A stretch of DNA of 64,000 bases from JAGQKC01 sp965223675 (GTDB taxonomy: Bacteria; Nitrospirota; Nitrospiria; Nitrospirales; UBA8639). The DNA is taken from assembly GCA_965223675.1 (NCBI GenBank), contig OZ245013.1, forward strand, positions 1,116,001 to 1,180,000, read 5' to 3'. The notes beneath the pieces were generated by a model. It did no database searches, had not been told where the DNA came from, and worked only from the letters and a program-made list of their open reading frames with translations. Positions 45,270 through 55,201 of this stretch are shown here, in pieces (positions within the stretch are counted from its first letter, which is position 1; every line of letters begins with the position of its first letter). The position numbers and the translations under genes are program-made.

Positions 45270-46727
45270 TTAGCTCGGTTCTAGAATCGTTATATCTAAC
45301 TCTTGAACAACGTCATATCGTGCTAACGCAGGAGCTGTTCCAGTACGTGGACCTACCACCAAGATAGAAAAATCTTGCGGCCTCAAATGTCTACGTGCCG
45401 CCTCTCGAACCTGGTCAGTCGTGACTTGTTCAATGCCTTTTTTAAACTTCACAAGCCAATCGGATGGATAGCCGTAATATTCATAGGTCAGATATTTACT
45501 GAGAATTTTGGCGGGTGAATCTACCGAAAACACAAAAGAGTTCAGGATACTCGACTTTGCATTCTTGACTTCCTCGTCTGTCGGGGGTTCCGAAACCATT
45601 TTTTTTGATTCGGCAATCAATGCATCAATACCCGCCCCTGTAGACTCAGTCTTCGTAGACATCATGAGACTCGCCATGCCAGGATAGTCCCATTGAAACC
45701 CCACGCCACCATGCACATCGTAAGCAAGACCTTGCTTAGACCGAATATTTGAAAAAAGTCGTGCCCCAAAGGATCCAGATAATATCTGGTTGACAACAAC
45801 AATTGGGAAGTAGTCAGGGTTACTCCTCATCACTCCCAAATGTCCCATGATAATCTTAGCTTGGGTCATATCATTTTTTTCGACATAAAAGACTTTTGCA
45901 GGATTGGAGGTTTCAAATGGTGCTGAAGTATCTTCAATCGGAGGGCCAGATGGCCAATCAGCCAATACTTTCTTTACCATCTCCAAAGTTGAGTCTGCCT
46001 GAAAATCTCCACTGATGCCTATAATTATTCGATTGGGATGGAAGTAGGATTGATGCCAGGCCACCAGATCCTTTCTTGTAATCGAACTGATTGTTGCATA
46101 TGAGGGAGTCCGTGCATAGGAAGAATCTTTCCCATAGATCAACTTTTTAAATTCTCGCCCAACGACAGAATCAGGATTATCATTCTGCCGAGAAATGCTG
46201 GCCATAGCCTGATTCTTGGCGATTGAAAGTTTTTCGGAGTCAAAGGAAGGACTTCTCAACACGTCAGCGAATACTTGGAAGACATCAGGAAAATCGTTTT
46301 TCAGACAACTCATTGAGGCCGTACCGGCAGTCTCACCGATCGCGGTTTCTATCGTAGCGGCTTTTCCTTCTAGATAATCATCTAAGTCATCTCCAGATAA
46401 GGTGGTTGTTCCACCACTGCGCATGACCCTGCCAACGAGTTGAGCTAATCCAACCTGATGCTCCTCCTCGAGACGAGAACCTGTTCGAATTTTCGCAGAA
46501 ACGTTCACTAGCGGCAGCTCATGGTCTTCTATCATGAGCACGACCAGGCCATTGTCGAGAACAACCCGTGTAGGTTCAGGAATCTGAAGGTCTGGAAGGG
46601 GTGGGAACTTCAAATCCTTAACCTGTTCAACTTGCGCAAAAGCAGGCGTGCTGAACCATAGACAGGTTACAAAAGCAAGAATCAATAGATCATAGAGGTT
46701 GAAACGTTCAGACTGAACCATCATCAT
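45270..46727 (-). CDS. M16-family peptidase-like subunit lacking the zinc motif
   Basis: A 485-residue protein with a signal peptide ending near T-P-A-F-A-Q. It has the M16 fold (for example V-S-A-K-I-R-T-G-S-R-L-E, V-A-W-H-Q-S-Y-F-H-P-N-R, G-I-S-G-D-F). Where active enzymes have HxxEH this one reads Q-L-V-G-R, so it cannot bind zinc in the usual way. It overlaps the upstream active M16 gene by four bases, starting with A-T-G-A. In M16B pairs, one active and one inactive subunit form a heterodimer, which is the likely arrangement here in the periplasm. Confidence 0.92.
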   Translation of the reverse strand: MMMVQSERFNLYDLLILAFVTCLWFSTPAFAQVEQVKDLKFPPLPDLQIPEPTRVVLDNGLVVLMIEDHELPLVNVSAKIRTGSRLEEEHQVGLAQLVGRVMRSGGTTTLSGDDLDDYLEGKAATIETAIGETAGTASMSCLKNDFPDVFQVFADVLRSPSFDSEKLSIAKNQAMASISRQNDNPDSVVGREFKKLIYGKDSSYARTPSYATISSITRKDLVAWHQSYFHPNRIIIGISGDFQADSTLEMVKKVLADWPSGPPIEDTSAPFETSNPAKVFYVEKNDMTQAKIIMGHLGVMRSNPDYFPIVVVNQILSGSFGARLFSNIRSKQGLAYDVHGGVGFQWDYPGMASLMMSTKTESTGAGIDALIAESKKMVSEPPTDEEVKNAKSSILNSFVFSVDSPAKILSKYLTYEYYGYPSDWLVKFKKGIEQVTTDQVREAARRHLRPQDFSILVVGPRTGTAPALARYDVVQELDITILEPS

Positions 46728-48289
46728 TGCCCCCTTTCTAAATCAGTTGCTCGGGCCTTTACTGCTCTTGGGGGCTCTGTTTCAATCATCGCAACCACTC
46801 GATTCGATTCACGAAATGTTTGACTCGCGACACGTCGAATATCGGATTTCGTCACCGTATCAAGTCGTTCAATATAGCGGAATAATTCACGCCAGTCTCC
46901 GAACAACATGTGATAGTCGGTTAGATGCATGGCTAGCCCGAGATTACTTCCCAGTGCCCGAACTAACCCTGCCTTAGCTCGTGTCCGAAACTTAATGAGT
47001 TCTTCATCTGAAACATCTACAGTCGAAATTTTCTGCAACTCTGCACGTAAGGCATCTTGTATGGTTTTATTGCTTACGCCTCTTGCCGGCACCCCATAGG
47101 CAACCCAAAGATGAGGATATTTTTCTCCTGGATAGGCACCATAAGAGCCAGTTGAAACAGCAATCTTTTTATCACGAACTAAGGACCGATAGAAGCGGGA
47201 CGTGCGCCCGTTCGTTAAGATGTCATCAATGGCATCAAAGACTGGTTGATCTGGATGCGTGACAGATGGTTTATGATAACCCTCTAGATAAAACGGCTGC
47301 GATGGATCTTTCAGCACGACCGTCTTTTCAGCAATCGACGCAGGCTCAACAGTCCGAATCGGCGAAGGTGTGGGACCTTTTGGAATTCTTCCAAAATATT
47401 TCTCCAACAATGGGATCACTTTTTCTGCTTGTACATCGCCAACGATGGCGGTCACCATATTCGAGGGGACATAGTGTTCTCGGTAAAATTGCTCAGCATC
47501 CGTCATCGTGTAGGACTGAATATCACTGGCGTAGCCAATGACAGGGTGATGGTAGGGATGTGCCGTAAAGGCTGTGGCAACAAACTGCTCAATCAAACGA
47601 CCGATTGCCCGACTTTCCGTGCGTAGACGTCGTTCCTCCATCACCACATCTCGTTCGTTATAAAATTCACGAAAGACCGGATGCAAAAACCGTTCGGACT
47701 CTAAATACGCAAAGAGTTCCACTTTATTCGATGGCAATGCATAGAAATACCCAGTCACGTCAGCGCTGGTAAACGCATTCAATGAGACGCCCCCTTCACG
47801 CTCAATAATATCTCCAAACTCATTTTTTACGACATACTGGCCTGCAACCTTCTGCGCTTCCCGAAATGTTGCGGCCAGTTCTTTTACTTCATCTGGGGTA
47901 GTATCTGGTGCAAACCGAGCAGATTGATACGCTTGGTACGCTTCTTCGAGAGCCTTAAGTGCCTTTTTCTCCTCCTCATAATTCGTGGTCCCTAATCGCG
48001 GAGTTCCTTTAAAGGCCATGTGTTCAAACATATGAGCCAGACCGGTTACTCCACTCGGTTCCTGTGCCGAGCCCACATTCACTCGTGTCATAAATGCAAA
48101 CACTGGAGCCTTCGAACGTTCGACGATGATGAACGTCCATCCATTTTCCAGTGTATGTAGCGTGACCTTCTGTGAAAATGATGAGAGATCTTGCGAAAAA
48201 ACCTGAGGTGTAAAACAGGAAATGAAAGAGACCAGCAAAAATCCAGACAAAAGACGCAGGGTTCGAGACAGAAGATTTCGAGCAGTCAT
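46724..48289 (-). CDS. M16-family zinc metallopeptidase (active subunit)
   Basis: A 521-residue protein with a signal peptide ending near F-T-P-Q-V-F-S-Q. The inverted zinc motif H-M-F-E-H is at residues 86-90, and a downstream acidic ligand is present in the N-E-R-D-V-V-M-E-E-R-R region. It is the upstream partner of the inactive M16 gene, with a GAGGTG ribosome binding site. It cleaves short peptides or unfolded segments in the periplasm. Its exact substrates are unknown. Confidence 0.94.
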   Translation of the reverse strand: MTARNLLSRTLRLLSGFLLVSFISCFTPQVFSQDLSSFSQKVTLHTLENGWTFIIVERSKAPVFAFMTRVNVGSAQEPSGVTGLAHMFEHMAFKGTPRLGTTNYEEEKKALKALEEAYQAYQSARFAPDTTPDEVKELAATFREAQKVAGQYVVKNEFGDIIEREGGVSLNAFTSADVTGYFYALPSNKVELFAYLESERFLHPVFREFYNERDVVMEERRLRTESRAIGRLIEQFVATAFTAHPYHHPVIGYASDIQSYTMTDAEQFYREHYVPSNMVTAIVGDVQAEKVIPLLEKYFGRIPKGPTPSPIRTVEPASIAEKTVVLKDPSQPFYLEGYHKPSVTHPDQPVFDAIDDILTNGRTSRFYRSLVRDKKIAVSTGSYGAYPGEKYPHLWVAYGVPARGVSNKTIQDALRAELQKISTVDVSDEELIKFRTRAKAGLVRALGSNLGLAMHLTDYHMLFGDWRELFRYIERLDTVTKSDIRRVASQTFRESNRVVAMIETEPPRAVKARATDLERGQ

Positions 48290-48414
48290 TCGGTTATCAC
48301 CTCATTAAAGACCGTGGTATGTTTACGTCATTCTCGCCGATCAGGAAGCATACAAACAACGTAGAAGAAAAAATGATACCAACAAGCCCTGCACGACACA
48401 GTTGACGTTGTGTG

Positions 48415-49083
48415 TTAACCATATCGATCATTATCCCAAGGCAACGCCGTATTCGAATACCCGCGAACTTCCCAGAACCCTTTTTGGTCTCGCTCGGAAA
48501 AAGTAATTTTCTTGATCCATTTTGCACCTTTCCATGCATAGAGCTTGGGAACAATGATGCGAACAGGCCCGCCATGCTCTTGTGAGAGCGGTTGATGATT
48601 CCATTGATAGGCTAACAACACATCCTCATCATCACATGCAGATAACGGAAGATTGGTCGTATACTCATCGTAACTTTCGAATAACACATATTTTGCACAA
48701 GCGCGAGGTCGAACGATATTGAGTAAATGTTGAAAGCTGATCCCATCCCATTCGTTATCGAGTCGACTCCAACTTGTCACACAATGAAAGTCTGATGTGC
48801 TATGAACCATGGGTTGTTCGTGAAATTGTCGCCAATTCCAAATTAGCGGACTTTCAATCTCACCAGCGACTTCTAGTGTCCATTCCGCAAGTGACACCTC
48901 TGGCTTGACGCCCAGATCCAAGACTGGCCAATTATTAACAAGATGCTGTCCAGGAGGTACTCGCGGATCAGAATATTCTATATCTACTTCTCTCGCGGAA
49001 TCGCCTCGACCTCTGAACATTAACCTTTGTTTAGCCTGGACAATTTTTTCATTGATACCCAATACGTCACCCTTGTCTTGCAT
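48415..49083 (-). CDS. Sulfite-oxidase-like molybdopterin oxidoreductase, cytoplasmic type
   Basis: A 222-residue protein that consists only of the molybdopterin-binding (Oxidored_molyb) domain. The molybdenum-ligating Cys lies in F-H-C-V-T-S-W-S; H-G-G-P-V-R-I-I-V-P-K-L-Y-A-W-K-G-A-K-W is also characteristic. There is no Tat signal and no haem domain, which separates it from MsrP/YedY and animal sulfite oxidase. The N-terminus includes P-P-G-Q-H-L-V-N-N-W-P-V-L, found in the small stand-alone sulfite oxidase-like proteins. The substrate is unknown. Confidence 0.93.
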   Translation of the reverse strand: MQDKGDVLGINEKIVQAKQRLMFRGRGDSAREVDIEYSDPRVPPGQHLVNNWPVLDLGVKPEVSLAEWTLEVAGEIESPLIWNWRQFHEQPMVHSTSDFHCVTSWSRLDNEWDGISFQHLLNIVRPRACAKYVLFESYDEYTTNLPLSACDDEDVLLAYQWNHQPLSQEHGGPVRIIVPKLYAWKGAKWIKKITFSERDQKGFWEVRGYSNTALPWDNDRYG

Positions 49084-49628
49084 GTTCGTTTATCGCTAAC
49101 TCAAAACACCTGATGCAAACTGAAGACTCTATTATCGCACAAAAAAACAGCGCCTGCAGCGTCAACCTTCACGAAAAGTGGAAGTGGCAGTATTTATACG
49201 AAAAAAGTGCTGATCTCGCTTAGGTCTGTAGGTGGCGCATTAGGATTTCGGTATCACCGAATCGGTCATAGCGTCAATATAGGGCTAAGGGAATCACTCA
49301 TCAACACTGTATACGTCGCATTATACTCGGCTTCGTTACCTAATTTACAGTCACAGAAGCCCGCGTGATTCCGTATGTGTCTTCACGAGGAACAGCCGAT
49401 GGTTCCACCGAAGGTCTTACTAAACAAGCATGGTAAAGCAAAAAACAAAAATCAACGAGTGCCGAAGACGATGTAAATGATGTGCAAAGAAGGGAATGTT
49501 GAACAACTAGAGAAGGTAATAATCCTGACTCAAAAATTAAAGCAGTAAATGACTTCCTTACATATTTCTTGGAGATTTTTTGAACTGATAGTGAATTCAA
49601 AGACGACAAAAAAGACAGAGAAATATTC
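49084..49628. other. Gene-poor gap upstream of the sulfite-oxidase-like gene
   Basis: About 545 bp. An imperfect hairpin GATTTCGGT-ATC-ACCGAATC lies at about 49239-49258, without a T-run. An 89-codon minus-strand frame (49340-49609) was rejected for lack of domain content. Nothing else is supportable. Confidence 0.45.
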
Positions 49629-50708
49629 TCATTTCTTGTTGTTCTTTAGAATCGACTGAGTTGACTCTAAAGGTGGTAGCGCTCCTAGAAAAGGGAATGT
49701 TCCAAGACCCCGGAGAGGGGTATCGGCACGAAGCCGAAAGTCATCTTGCTCAGCATTCACGAAGGCCGGGGGCCTTTTCACATCGGTTGAGCCTTTGCGG
49801 GCTTTCGGGGTTGAACCTGGTTCATCCCCTTCTAGTTGATAATTAATCGTATTCGCAAACAGCGCGTTAAAAGAAAGCGAGGTCTGACTTTTGGGAGAGA
49901 AAACAAAACCTGCCTTACTCATCATGAGAATATTGCCATGGGCTTCCCCTTCGGTCGCATCGTGAAAAGCCATGCCGCCGCCATTACGGACAATGGTATT
50001 CTGAATGGCAATTGCTTTGGCCGTATCATTCACCATGATGCCCTCGAATAAACTTCGGGTAATCACGTTGTGCTTTAATAGCACTTCAGAAGTTCCGCCA
50101 ATCGCGACGCCATGATCGTTATCATGAATAAAGTTACGTACTAAAGTAGCTTTTGAATTCGCAAAGGCGACACCCGTTGTCTCACTACCACCAATTACAC
50201 AATCTTCCAATTTCACATCTTCGACTTCTTGACCAAACACCATACCTTTGACTTGGATATGTTTCAGGAGAATACCTCCTCCATTGAAAATACCCAATCC
50301 AAGTCCTCCATGTTGAGTCACTGTGAGATTATGGATTTCAACGTTGCGTGCGCCATAGGGCCATTTGCCAATGTGCAAGGTTCCAACCCTTTTGAGTCCT
50401 GTGAGAATAACCAGATCCATTTTCTCACCAATAATCTTTAGCCCTTCTTTGCTATGGACCGTCACATCTTCTGCATAGGTTCCGGCTTTAATCCATATGG
50501 TATCCCCTGACTGTGCCGTATCAATCGCTTCTTGAATCGAAACATAGTATCCGCTCCCGTCTTGAGCGACCGTCCACTTGGACTGATCTGATGGAAGCGT
50601 CACGTGCGGAGATTCCGGCAAGGCGCCAAAAGAAACAGACACAGAGGCAAGACAGAGGACGTGGAAAAGAACGAGCGTTATATGCGGCTTAAAAGAAAAA
50701 CGTTTCAC
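49629..50708 (-). CDS. Secreted right-handed beta-helix protein (NosD-like)
   Basis: About 359 residues. A GTG at 50708 is preferred because the signal peptide starts there (K-R-F-S-F-K-P-H-I-T-L-V-L-F-H-V-L-C-L-A); the open frame extends 39 codons further upstream without a good start. Beta-helix coils with Asn/Gly ladders follow: A-G-T-Y-A-E-D-V-T-V-H, N-F-I-H-D-N-D-H-G-V-A-I and N-V-I-T-R-S-L-F-E-G-I-M-V. It resembles periplasmic NosD/CASH-type proteins that bind polysaccharides or act as scaffolds. It is distinct in sequence from the two large beta-helix proteins of the polysaccharide locus. Confidence 0.85.
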   Translation of the reverse strand: MKRFSFKPHITLVLFHVLCLASVSVSFGALPESPHVTLPSDQSKWTVAQDGSGYYVSIQEAIDTAQSGDTIWIKAGTYAEDVTVHSKEGLKIIGEKMDLVILTGLKRVGTLHIGKWPYGARNVEIHNLTVTQHGGLGLGIFNGGGILLKHIQVKGMVFGQEVEDVKLEDCVIGGSETTGVAFANSKATLVRNFIHDNDHGVAIGGTSEVLLKHNVITRSLFEGIMVNDTAKAIAIQNTIVRNGGGMAFHDATEGEAHGNILMMSKAGFVFSPKSQTSLSFNALFANTINYQLEGDEPGSTPKARKGSTDVKRPPAFVNAEQDDFRLRADTPLRGLGTFPFLGALPPLESTQSILKNNKK

Positions 50709-50883
50709 AGCACACCACAATTCTCGGATTATGAATTCACGAATTAGGCTCGATCTGCTCTGAACCGGCCTGTCTAGGCAATAACTGATGTCGATACCGA
50801 GGGTCAAGCTATTCAACCTTTTCACAAAGCGATAATTGAGGACTGAAGGCTGCTAAGTCCTTATTGTCGCTAGGAAAAATCAT

Positions 50884-51513
50884 ATGCTATGGTGCGATAT
50901 GCTCATGGTGGGCCTAACGGGTGGGTTGGCATCTGGAAAAACGACAATTGCTCAGTTATTTCAGCATTATGGAGCAAAAATCATCGATGCTGACGAACTC
51001 ACCCGCGAAGTCGTAAAGCCTCGACGAGTGGCATGGAAAGACATTGTCCAAACATTTGGTCAAGCGGTATTAACAGATCAACATTCTTTGAATCGAACTT
51101 TATTAGCTAAGATTGTCTTTGGACAGCCAAAGAAACTCAAACAATTAACGAATATTCTGTATCCACGTGTCGCAAGAGAACAGGCCCGACTCACTCGTCG
51201 GATTTACCTTGAAGATCCCGACGCTGTGATTATCTATGATGCGGCAATGCTCATTGAGTCAGGGGCCTATACGCGCATGGACCAGGTGATTGTTGTCAAA
51301 ACTAACCTGCGTACCCAAATTCAGAGAGCATGTCAGCGTGATGGAATGTCCAAAGTAGAGGCGACACGACGAATGAAACATCAAATGCCGTTACGCAAGA
51401 AACTGCGATACGCAGATCATGTGATCGATGGCGAGTTATCGCAACGTCAATTGCGTCCCCTCGTACGAAATCTGTATAAACAATTTCAGAGTCAGGCGCG
51501 CCAACGAATGTAG
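50884..51513 (+). CDS. coaE: Dephospho-CoA kinase
   Basis: A 209-residue P-loop kinase with G-L-T-G-G-L-A-S-G-K-T-T, I-I-D-A-D-E-L-T-R and L-Y-P-R-V-A, all standard for CoaE. It phosphorylates dephospho-CoA to CoA, the last step of CoA synthesis. The ATG at 50884 follows AGGA with eight-base spacing; an internal ATG at 50899 is also possible. It starts a + strand run of coaE, trxB and thiI. Confidence 0.96.
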   Translation: MLWCDMLMVGLTGGLASGKTTIAQLFQHYGAKIIDADELTREVVKPRRVAWKDIVQTFGQAVLTDQHSLNRTLLAKIVFGQPKKLKQLTNILYPRVAREQARLTRRIYLEDPDAVIIYDAAMLIESGAYTRMDQVIVVKTNLRTQIQRACQRDGMSKVEATRRMKHQMPLRKKLRYADHVIDGELSQRQLRPLVRNLYKQFQSQARQRM

Positions 51514-51565
51514 TCCTTACGTTGGATAGAGTCAATTTTTTGCTTGTTAGACAAGGAGTTATAGT

Positions 51566-52486
51566 ATGCATAATGTTGTCATTCTTGGTTCTGGTCCGGC
51601 CGGACTCACAGCAGCCCTGTACACCGCCAGAGCCAATCTTTCCCCTCTACTCATTGATGGCTCCCAACCAGGTGGACAATTAACTATCACCACGGATGTC
51701 GAAAATTATCCTGGATTCCCGAAGGGAATCATGGGTCCACAACTGATCATGGACATGCGTGCACAGGCCGAACGATTTGGGACGTCCTTTCGACAGGGCC
51801 ACGTAACAAAGGTAGACCTCACTCATCGTCCTTTATCCATCACTATCGATGATGAAGAAACCATTCAGGCAAAAACGCTCATCCTGTCGACTGGAGCATC
51901 CGCAAACCTTTTAGGACTGCCCTCTGAAACTCGCCTCATGGGACACGGAGTCTCAACCTGCGCGACCTGTGACGGTTTCTTTTTTCGAGGCAAAGAGATC
52001 GTGGTCATCGGTGGTGGGGACAGTGCGATGGAGGAAGCCAATTTTCTCACAAAATTTGCGACGAAAGTTACCATCATCCATCGAAGAGATACGTTACGCG
52101 CATCTAAAATCATGCAAGATCGTGCGATGAAAAATGAAAAGATTGTTTTTCATTGGAATGCAACCATTGATGAAATGCTTGGGGATGATGTCGTGACAGG
52201 AATACGCGTGCGAGATGTGAACACCAAAGAAACGAAAGATCTACCCTGTGCTGGAATTTTTGTGGCTATCGGACATACGCCCAATACAAGCCTTTTTAAA
52301 GGATTCCTGGATATGGATGACAAAGGATACCTCATCACCCAACCTCATAGCTCTGCGACGAATATTCCTGGTGTCTATGCCGCAGGAGATGTACAAGACT
52401 CGCATTATCGACAAGCCATTACCGCCGCTGGTTCTGGATGTATGGCAGCCATCGATGCCGAACGATTTCTAGAATCCGAAGGTTAA
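51566..52486 (+). CDS. trxB: Thioredoxin reductase
   Basis: A 306-residue flavoprotein. FAD site G-S-G-P-A-G-L-T-A-A, redox motif C-A-T-C (in S-T-C-A-T-C-D-G-F-F-F), NADPH site I-G-G-G-D-S-A-M-E-E-A and second FAD motif V-Y-A-A-G-D-V-Q-D. It keeps thioredoxin reduced with NADPH. An AAGGAG sits nine bases before the ATG. It lies downstream of coaE in a likely operon. Confidence 0.97.
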   Translation: MHNVVILGSGPAGLTAALYTARANLSPLLIDGSQPGGQLTITTDVENYPGFPKGIMGPQLIMDMRAQAERFGTSFRQGHVTKVDLTHRPLSITIDDEETIQAKTLILSTGASANLLGLPSETRLMGHGVSTCATCDGFFFRGKEIVVIGGGDSAMEEANFLTKFATKVTIIHRRDTLRASKIMQDRAMKNEKIVFHWNATIDEMLGDDVVTGIRVRDVNTKETKDLPCAGIFVAIGHTPNTSLFKGFLDMDDKGYLITQPHSSATNIPGVYAAGDVQDSHYRQAITAAGSGCMAAIDAERFLESEG

Positions 52487-52594
52487 GATCTTATCGATAC
52501 CAACGAAAGGTACGAAAATAGCCCACAGGGCAAGAGGTCCTAAACAGTTTTTTCTCGCTTTGCGCTTCACACTTCACATTCCACGAGCTATCTC

Positions 52595-53773
52595 ATGCCT
52601 TACGCACTCGTCCATTACCACGAAGTCGCACTTAAAGGACGAAACCGGGGATTCTTCGAACAACGGCTTGTCCATCACCTCAGATCCGCTCTGAAAGATG
52701 TGAAAGCCATTGAAGTCAACGCGTTACCTGGGCGAATTCGTATCAACTTTCCTGAGGATCATCTCTGGAAACGAATTCAGGAAACCTTAGTGCGTACGTT
52801 CGGGGTTACAAACTTCTCTTTCGCTCGTTCCGCTCCTATTTCCTATACATCTCCCGACCTCACAACTTTAAAGAGTGCGATTGAGAAAGATATTCCCCCT
52901 AACGCGTTCAACACATTTCGTATTGTCACGAAGCGAGCGGAAAAACGATTTCCGAAAACGTCCATGGACATTGACCGTGAGATCGGCGCTTATATTTGTG
53001 AACACACAGGCAAACGTGTCGACCTCACGCATCCTGACTTAACCATTTACATCGAACTGTTGAAACAAGAAGCGTATTACGCTTTCACCAAAGAATCTGG
53101 ACCCGGTGGACTTCCGGTTGGAACGGGAGGGAAGGTTCTTTGTCTTTTATCGGGAGGTATAGATTCGCCTGTCGCAGCCTATCGAATGATCAAACGCGGA
53201 TGTCGAGTGGCCTTCGTCCATTTCCATGGGCGCCCATATCTTTCGCGGGCTTCCGAAGACAAAGTGCGGGAGTTGGTCAATCTCCTCACCGGCTATCAAC
53301 TTTCTTCAAAGTTATACCTTGTGCCGTTCGGTGATATCCAAAAACAAATTGTGCTTAGCGCGCCTGCCCCTATCCGCGTTGTGCTGTATCGGCGCATGAT
53401 GATACGAATTGCTGAAGAACTTGCTCGTCGAGAAGACGCATGGGGCCTGGTCACAGGGGATAGTCTTGGACAAGTAGCCTCTCAAACTCCAGGAAACATT
53501 CAAGTTGTAAGTGAGGTTACCTCTTTACCTATCTTGCGTCCCCTCATCGGTATGGACAAAATTGAAATAACTGAACAAGCTCAAGCCATCGGATCATTTG
53601 AAATCTCCATTGAACCCGATCAGGATTGTTGCACGCTTTTTGTCCCCCCACATCCCAACACCAATTCGCGCTTGCCTCATGTTCAAGCAGCCGAAGAAGT
53701 TCTTAATATTTCGGGAATGTTAAAGCAAGGAATCGAACAAATGGATTCTGTCGACTACGTATTTCCCGACTAG
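52595..53773 (+). CDS. thiI: tRNA sulfurtransferase ThiI (short form, no rhodanese domain)
   Basis: A 392-residue protein. Residues ~1-165 form the ferredoxin-like/THUMP part (E-V-A-L-K-G-R-N-R-G), and the PP-loop ATPase follows with L-L-S-G-G-I-D-S-P-V-A-A-Y. D-C-C-T-L-F-V-P near residue 345 contains the conserved Cys. The E. coli protein has an extra C-terminal rhodanese domain; this one stops before it, as in many bacteria, so the sulfur donor must be another protein or a different chemistry. It makes 4-thiouridine at tRNA position 8 and may aid thiamine thiazole formation. Confidence 0.95.
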   Translation: MPYALVHYHEVALKGRNRGFFEQRLVHHLRSALKDVKAIEVNALPGRIRINFPEDHLWKRIQETLVRTFGVTNFSFARSAPISYTSPDLTTLKSAIEKDIPPNAFNTFRIVTKRAEKRFPKTSMDIDREIGAYICEHTGKRVDLTHPDLTIYIELLKQEAYYAFTKESGPGGLPVGTGGKVLCLLSGGIDSPVAAYRMIKRGCRVAFVHFHGRPYLSRASEDKVRELVNLLTGYQLSSKLYLVPFGDIQKQIVLSAPAPIRVVLYRRMMIRIAEELARREDAWGLVTGDSLGQVASQTPGNIQVVSEVTSLPILRPLIGMDKIEITEQAQAIGSFEISIEPDQDCCTLFVPPHPNTNSRLPHVQAAEEVLNISGMLKQGIEQMDSVDYVFPD

Positions 53774-53802
53774 GGGATCTACGAGACAAACAAGACACTA
53801 CG

Positions 53803-54990
53803 ATGAATTCTTCATGCCAACTGACACGATCATCCCACACAATTCTTCTACTCGTTTTGATTCTGGGACTACCGTTGCTGGGGACATGGCTCTCGGGAAA
53901 CTCCATAATACCCTTCCTTCATTTTCCTCCAAGACCTCCAAGAATTGCCCCAGAAGAAGTTTCTTGGATTTTGTTTATTTGTGGAAGCCTAACGATCGTT
54001 CTCCCCATCGCACCATTTCTTTGGAGAATGATGACGTTTTCTCGCATTCAATCAACAAAGATTCAGGCCTTCACATTTCCTGCCTGGGGGTGGCTTGGTG
54101 TCGCATCCCTGGCTATAGCCTGGCTTATCGCTTGGACGAGATGGCCGAGGCTCGAATTGCTTCAACCTCACACCTTCACTCCTCTATGGCTCAGCTATAT
54201 CCTACTCGTGAATGCGCTCACGATGATGCGAACTCGACACTGTGTCATGATGAATCAGCCGAAGTTTTTTATGGTTCTTTTCCCCTTGAGCGCAGCTTTT
54301 TGGTGGGTGTTTGAGTATCTCAATCGGTTTGTCCAGAATTGGTATTACATTCCACTTTCCGACTTAGATGCATTAAGCTATTTCTTTTTTGCGACCTTAC
54401 CGTTCTCTACCGTACTCCCGGCTATCTATGGAACGTATGAGTTACTGATGTCATTTCCAAGAGTAACTGATCCATTCACAGCATGGACAAAGGTACAGAT
54501 TCAGTATGAGAGAGAATTAGGATGGATACTTATTCTATTATCATGTCTTAGTCTCATCGGCATTGGGCTCTGGCCAACCATCTTCTATCCCCTTATTTGG
54601 ATCTCACCCTTGCTCATGCTTGTAGGACTTCAGATTCTACAAGGGAAAGATTCCATTCTGGAATATATTCGACGAGGTGACTGGCGACCAATAGTGGTAC
54701 CGGCATTGGCCGGGCTTATCTGCGGATTCTTTTGGGAACTATGGAATTCACAAAGTTTGGCTCATTGGGAATACGCAATTCCCTACCTTCACGTATTTCA
54801 AGTGTTTGAAATGCCCCTATTGGGTTATGCAGGCTATTTACCCTTCGGGCTGGAATGTCTAGCCTTGATACAGTTTTACTTGCCCGGACGAAGCCATGAG
54901 GAAACGGAGGAGGCAATCACTACCGATGAACCTATGGTTGTTGTGAGGAGGACTTGGCAAACACCGTCGCATCACATGAGAAATACTTAA
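53803..54990 (+). CDS. Hypothetical polytopic membrane protein
   Basis: A 395-residue protein that starts with a hydrophobic helix (I-L-L-L-V-L-I-L-G-L-P-L-L-G-T-W-L) and has about ten in all. Trp-rich helix ends such as F-W-W-V-F-E-Y-L-N-R-F and C-G-F-F-W-E-L-W-N stand out. I do not recognise the family. The gene starts 29 bp after thiI and may be transcribed with it. Its last 59 bases overlap the small convergent gene at 54932. Confidence 0.75.
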   Translation: MNSSCQLTRSSHTILLLVLILGLPLLGTWLSGNSIIPFLHFPPRPPRIAPEEVSWILFICGSLTIVLPIAPFLWRMMTFSRIQSTKIQAFTFPAWGWLGVASLAIAWLIAWTRWPRLELLQPHTFTPLWLSYILLVNALTMMRTRHCVMMNQPKFFMVLFPLSAAFWWVFEYLNRFVQNWYYIPLSDLDALSYFFFATLPFSTVLPAIYGTYELLMSFPRVTDPFTAWTKVQIQYERELGWILILLSCLSLIGIGLWPTIFYPLIWISPLLMLVGLQILQGKDSILEYIRRGDWRPIVVPALAGLICGFFWELWNSQSLAHWEYAIPYLHVFQVFEMPLLGYAGYLPFGLECLALIQFYLPGRSHEETEEAITTDEPMVVVRRTWQTPSHHMRNT

Positions 54991-55132
54991 TTTGCTTCAA
55001 CGGAATAATTGTGACCTCTTTAAGGGTATCAATCTCTAGAATTTCCATGTCATCGCTGATGGTATGACGAACCGCATCTTTGACTTCTATTTCTTTATTA
55101 TCGGTAAAGACCACTTTCACCCAATATTGCAC
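54932..55132 (-). CDS. Small hypothetical cytoplasmic protein
   Basis: A 66-residue protein whose GTG start has AGGAG eight bases upstream. The sequence (V-F-T-D-N-K-E-I-E-V-K-D-A-V-R-H, then I-P-L-K-Q-I-K-Y-F-S-C-D) looks like a small beta-rich domain of real coding quality. It overlaps the end of the convergent membrane protein gene by 59 bases. No function is known to me. Confidence 0.65.
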   Translation of the reverse strand: MQYWVKVVFTDNKEIEVKDAVRHTISDDMEILEIDTLKEVTIIPLKQIKYFSCDATVFAKSSSQQP

Positions 55133-55201
55133 GACGAACTCCTTTCTCTATCGAAACTAGATTTTTTCGAGATACGAACGACCATTCACAAGATACGCCT
55201 T

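Noticed and set aside
48297..48575. 92-codon minus-strand frame overlapping the end of the sulfite-oxidase-like gene
   Set aside because: Out of frame with the recognisable enzyme over most of its length, no domain and no ribosome binding site.
49340..49609. 89-codon minus-strand frame next to the NosD-like gene
   Set aside because: Ser-rich composition without domain or start signal; treated as non-coding.
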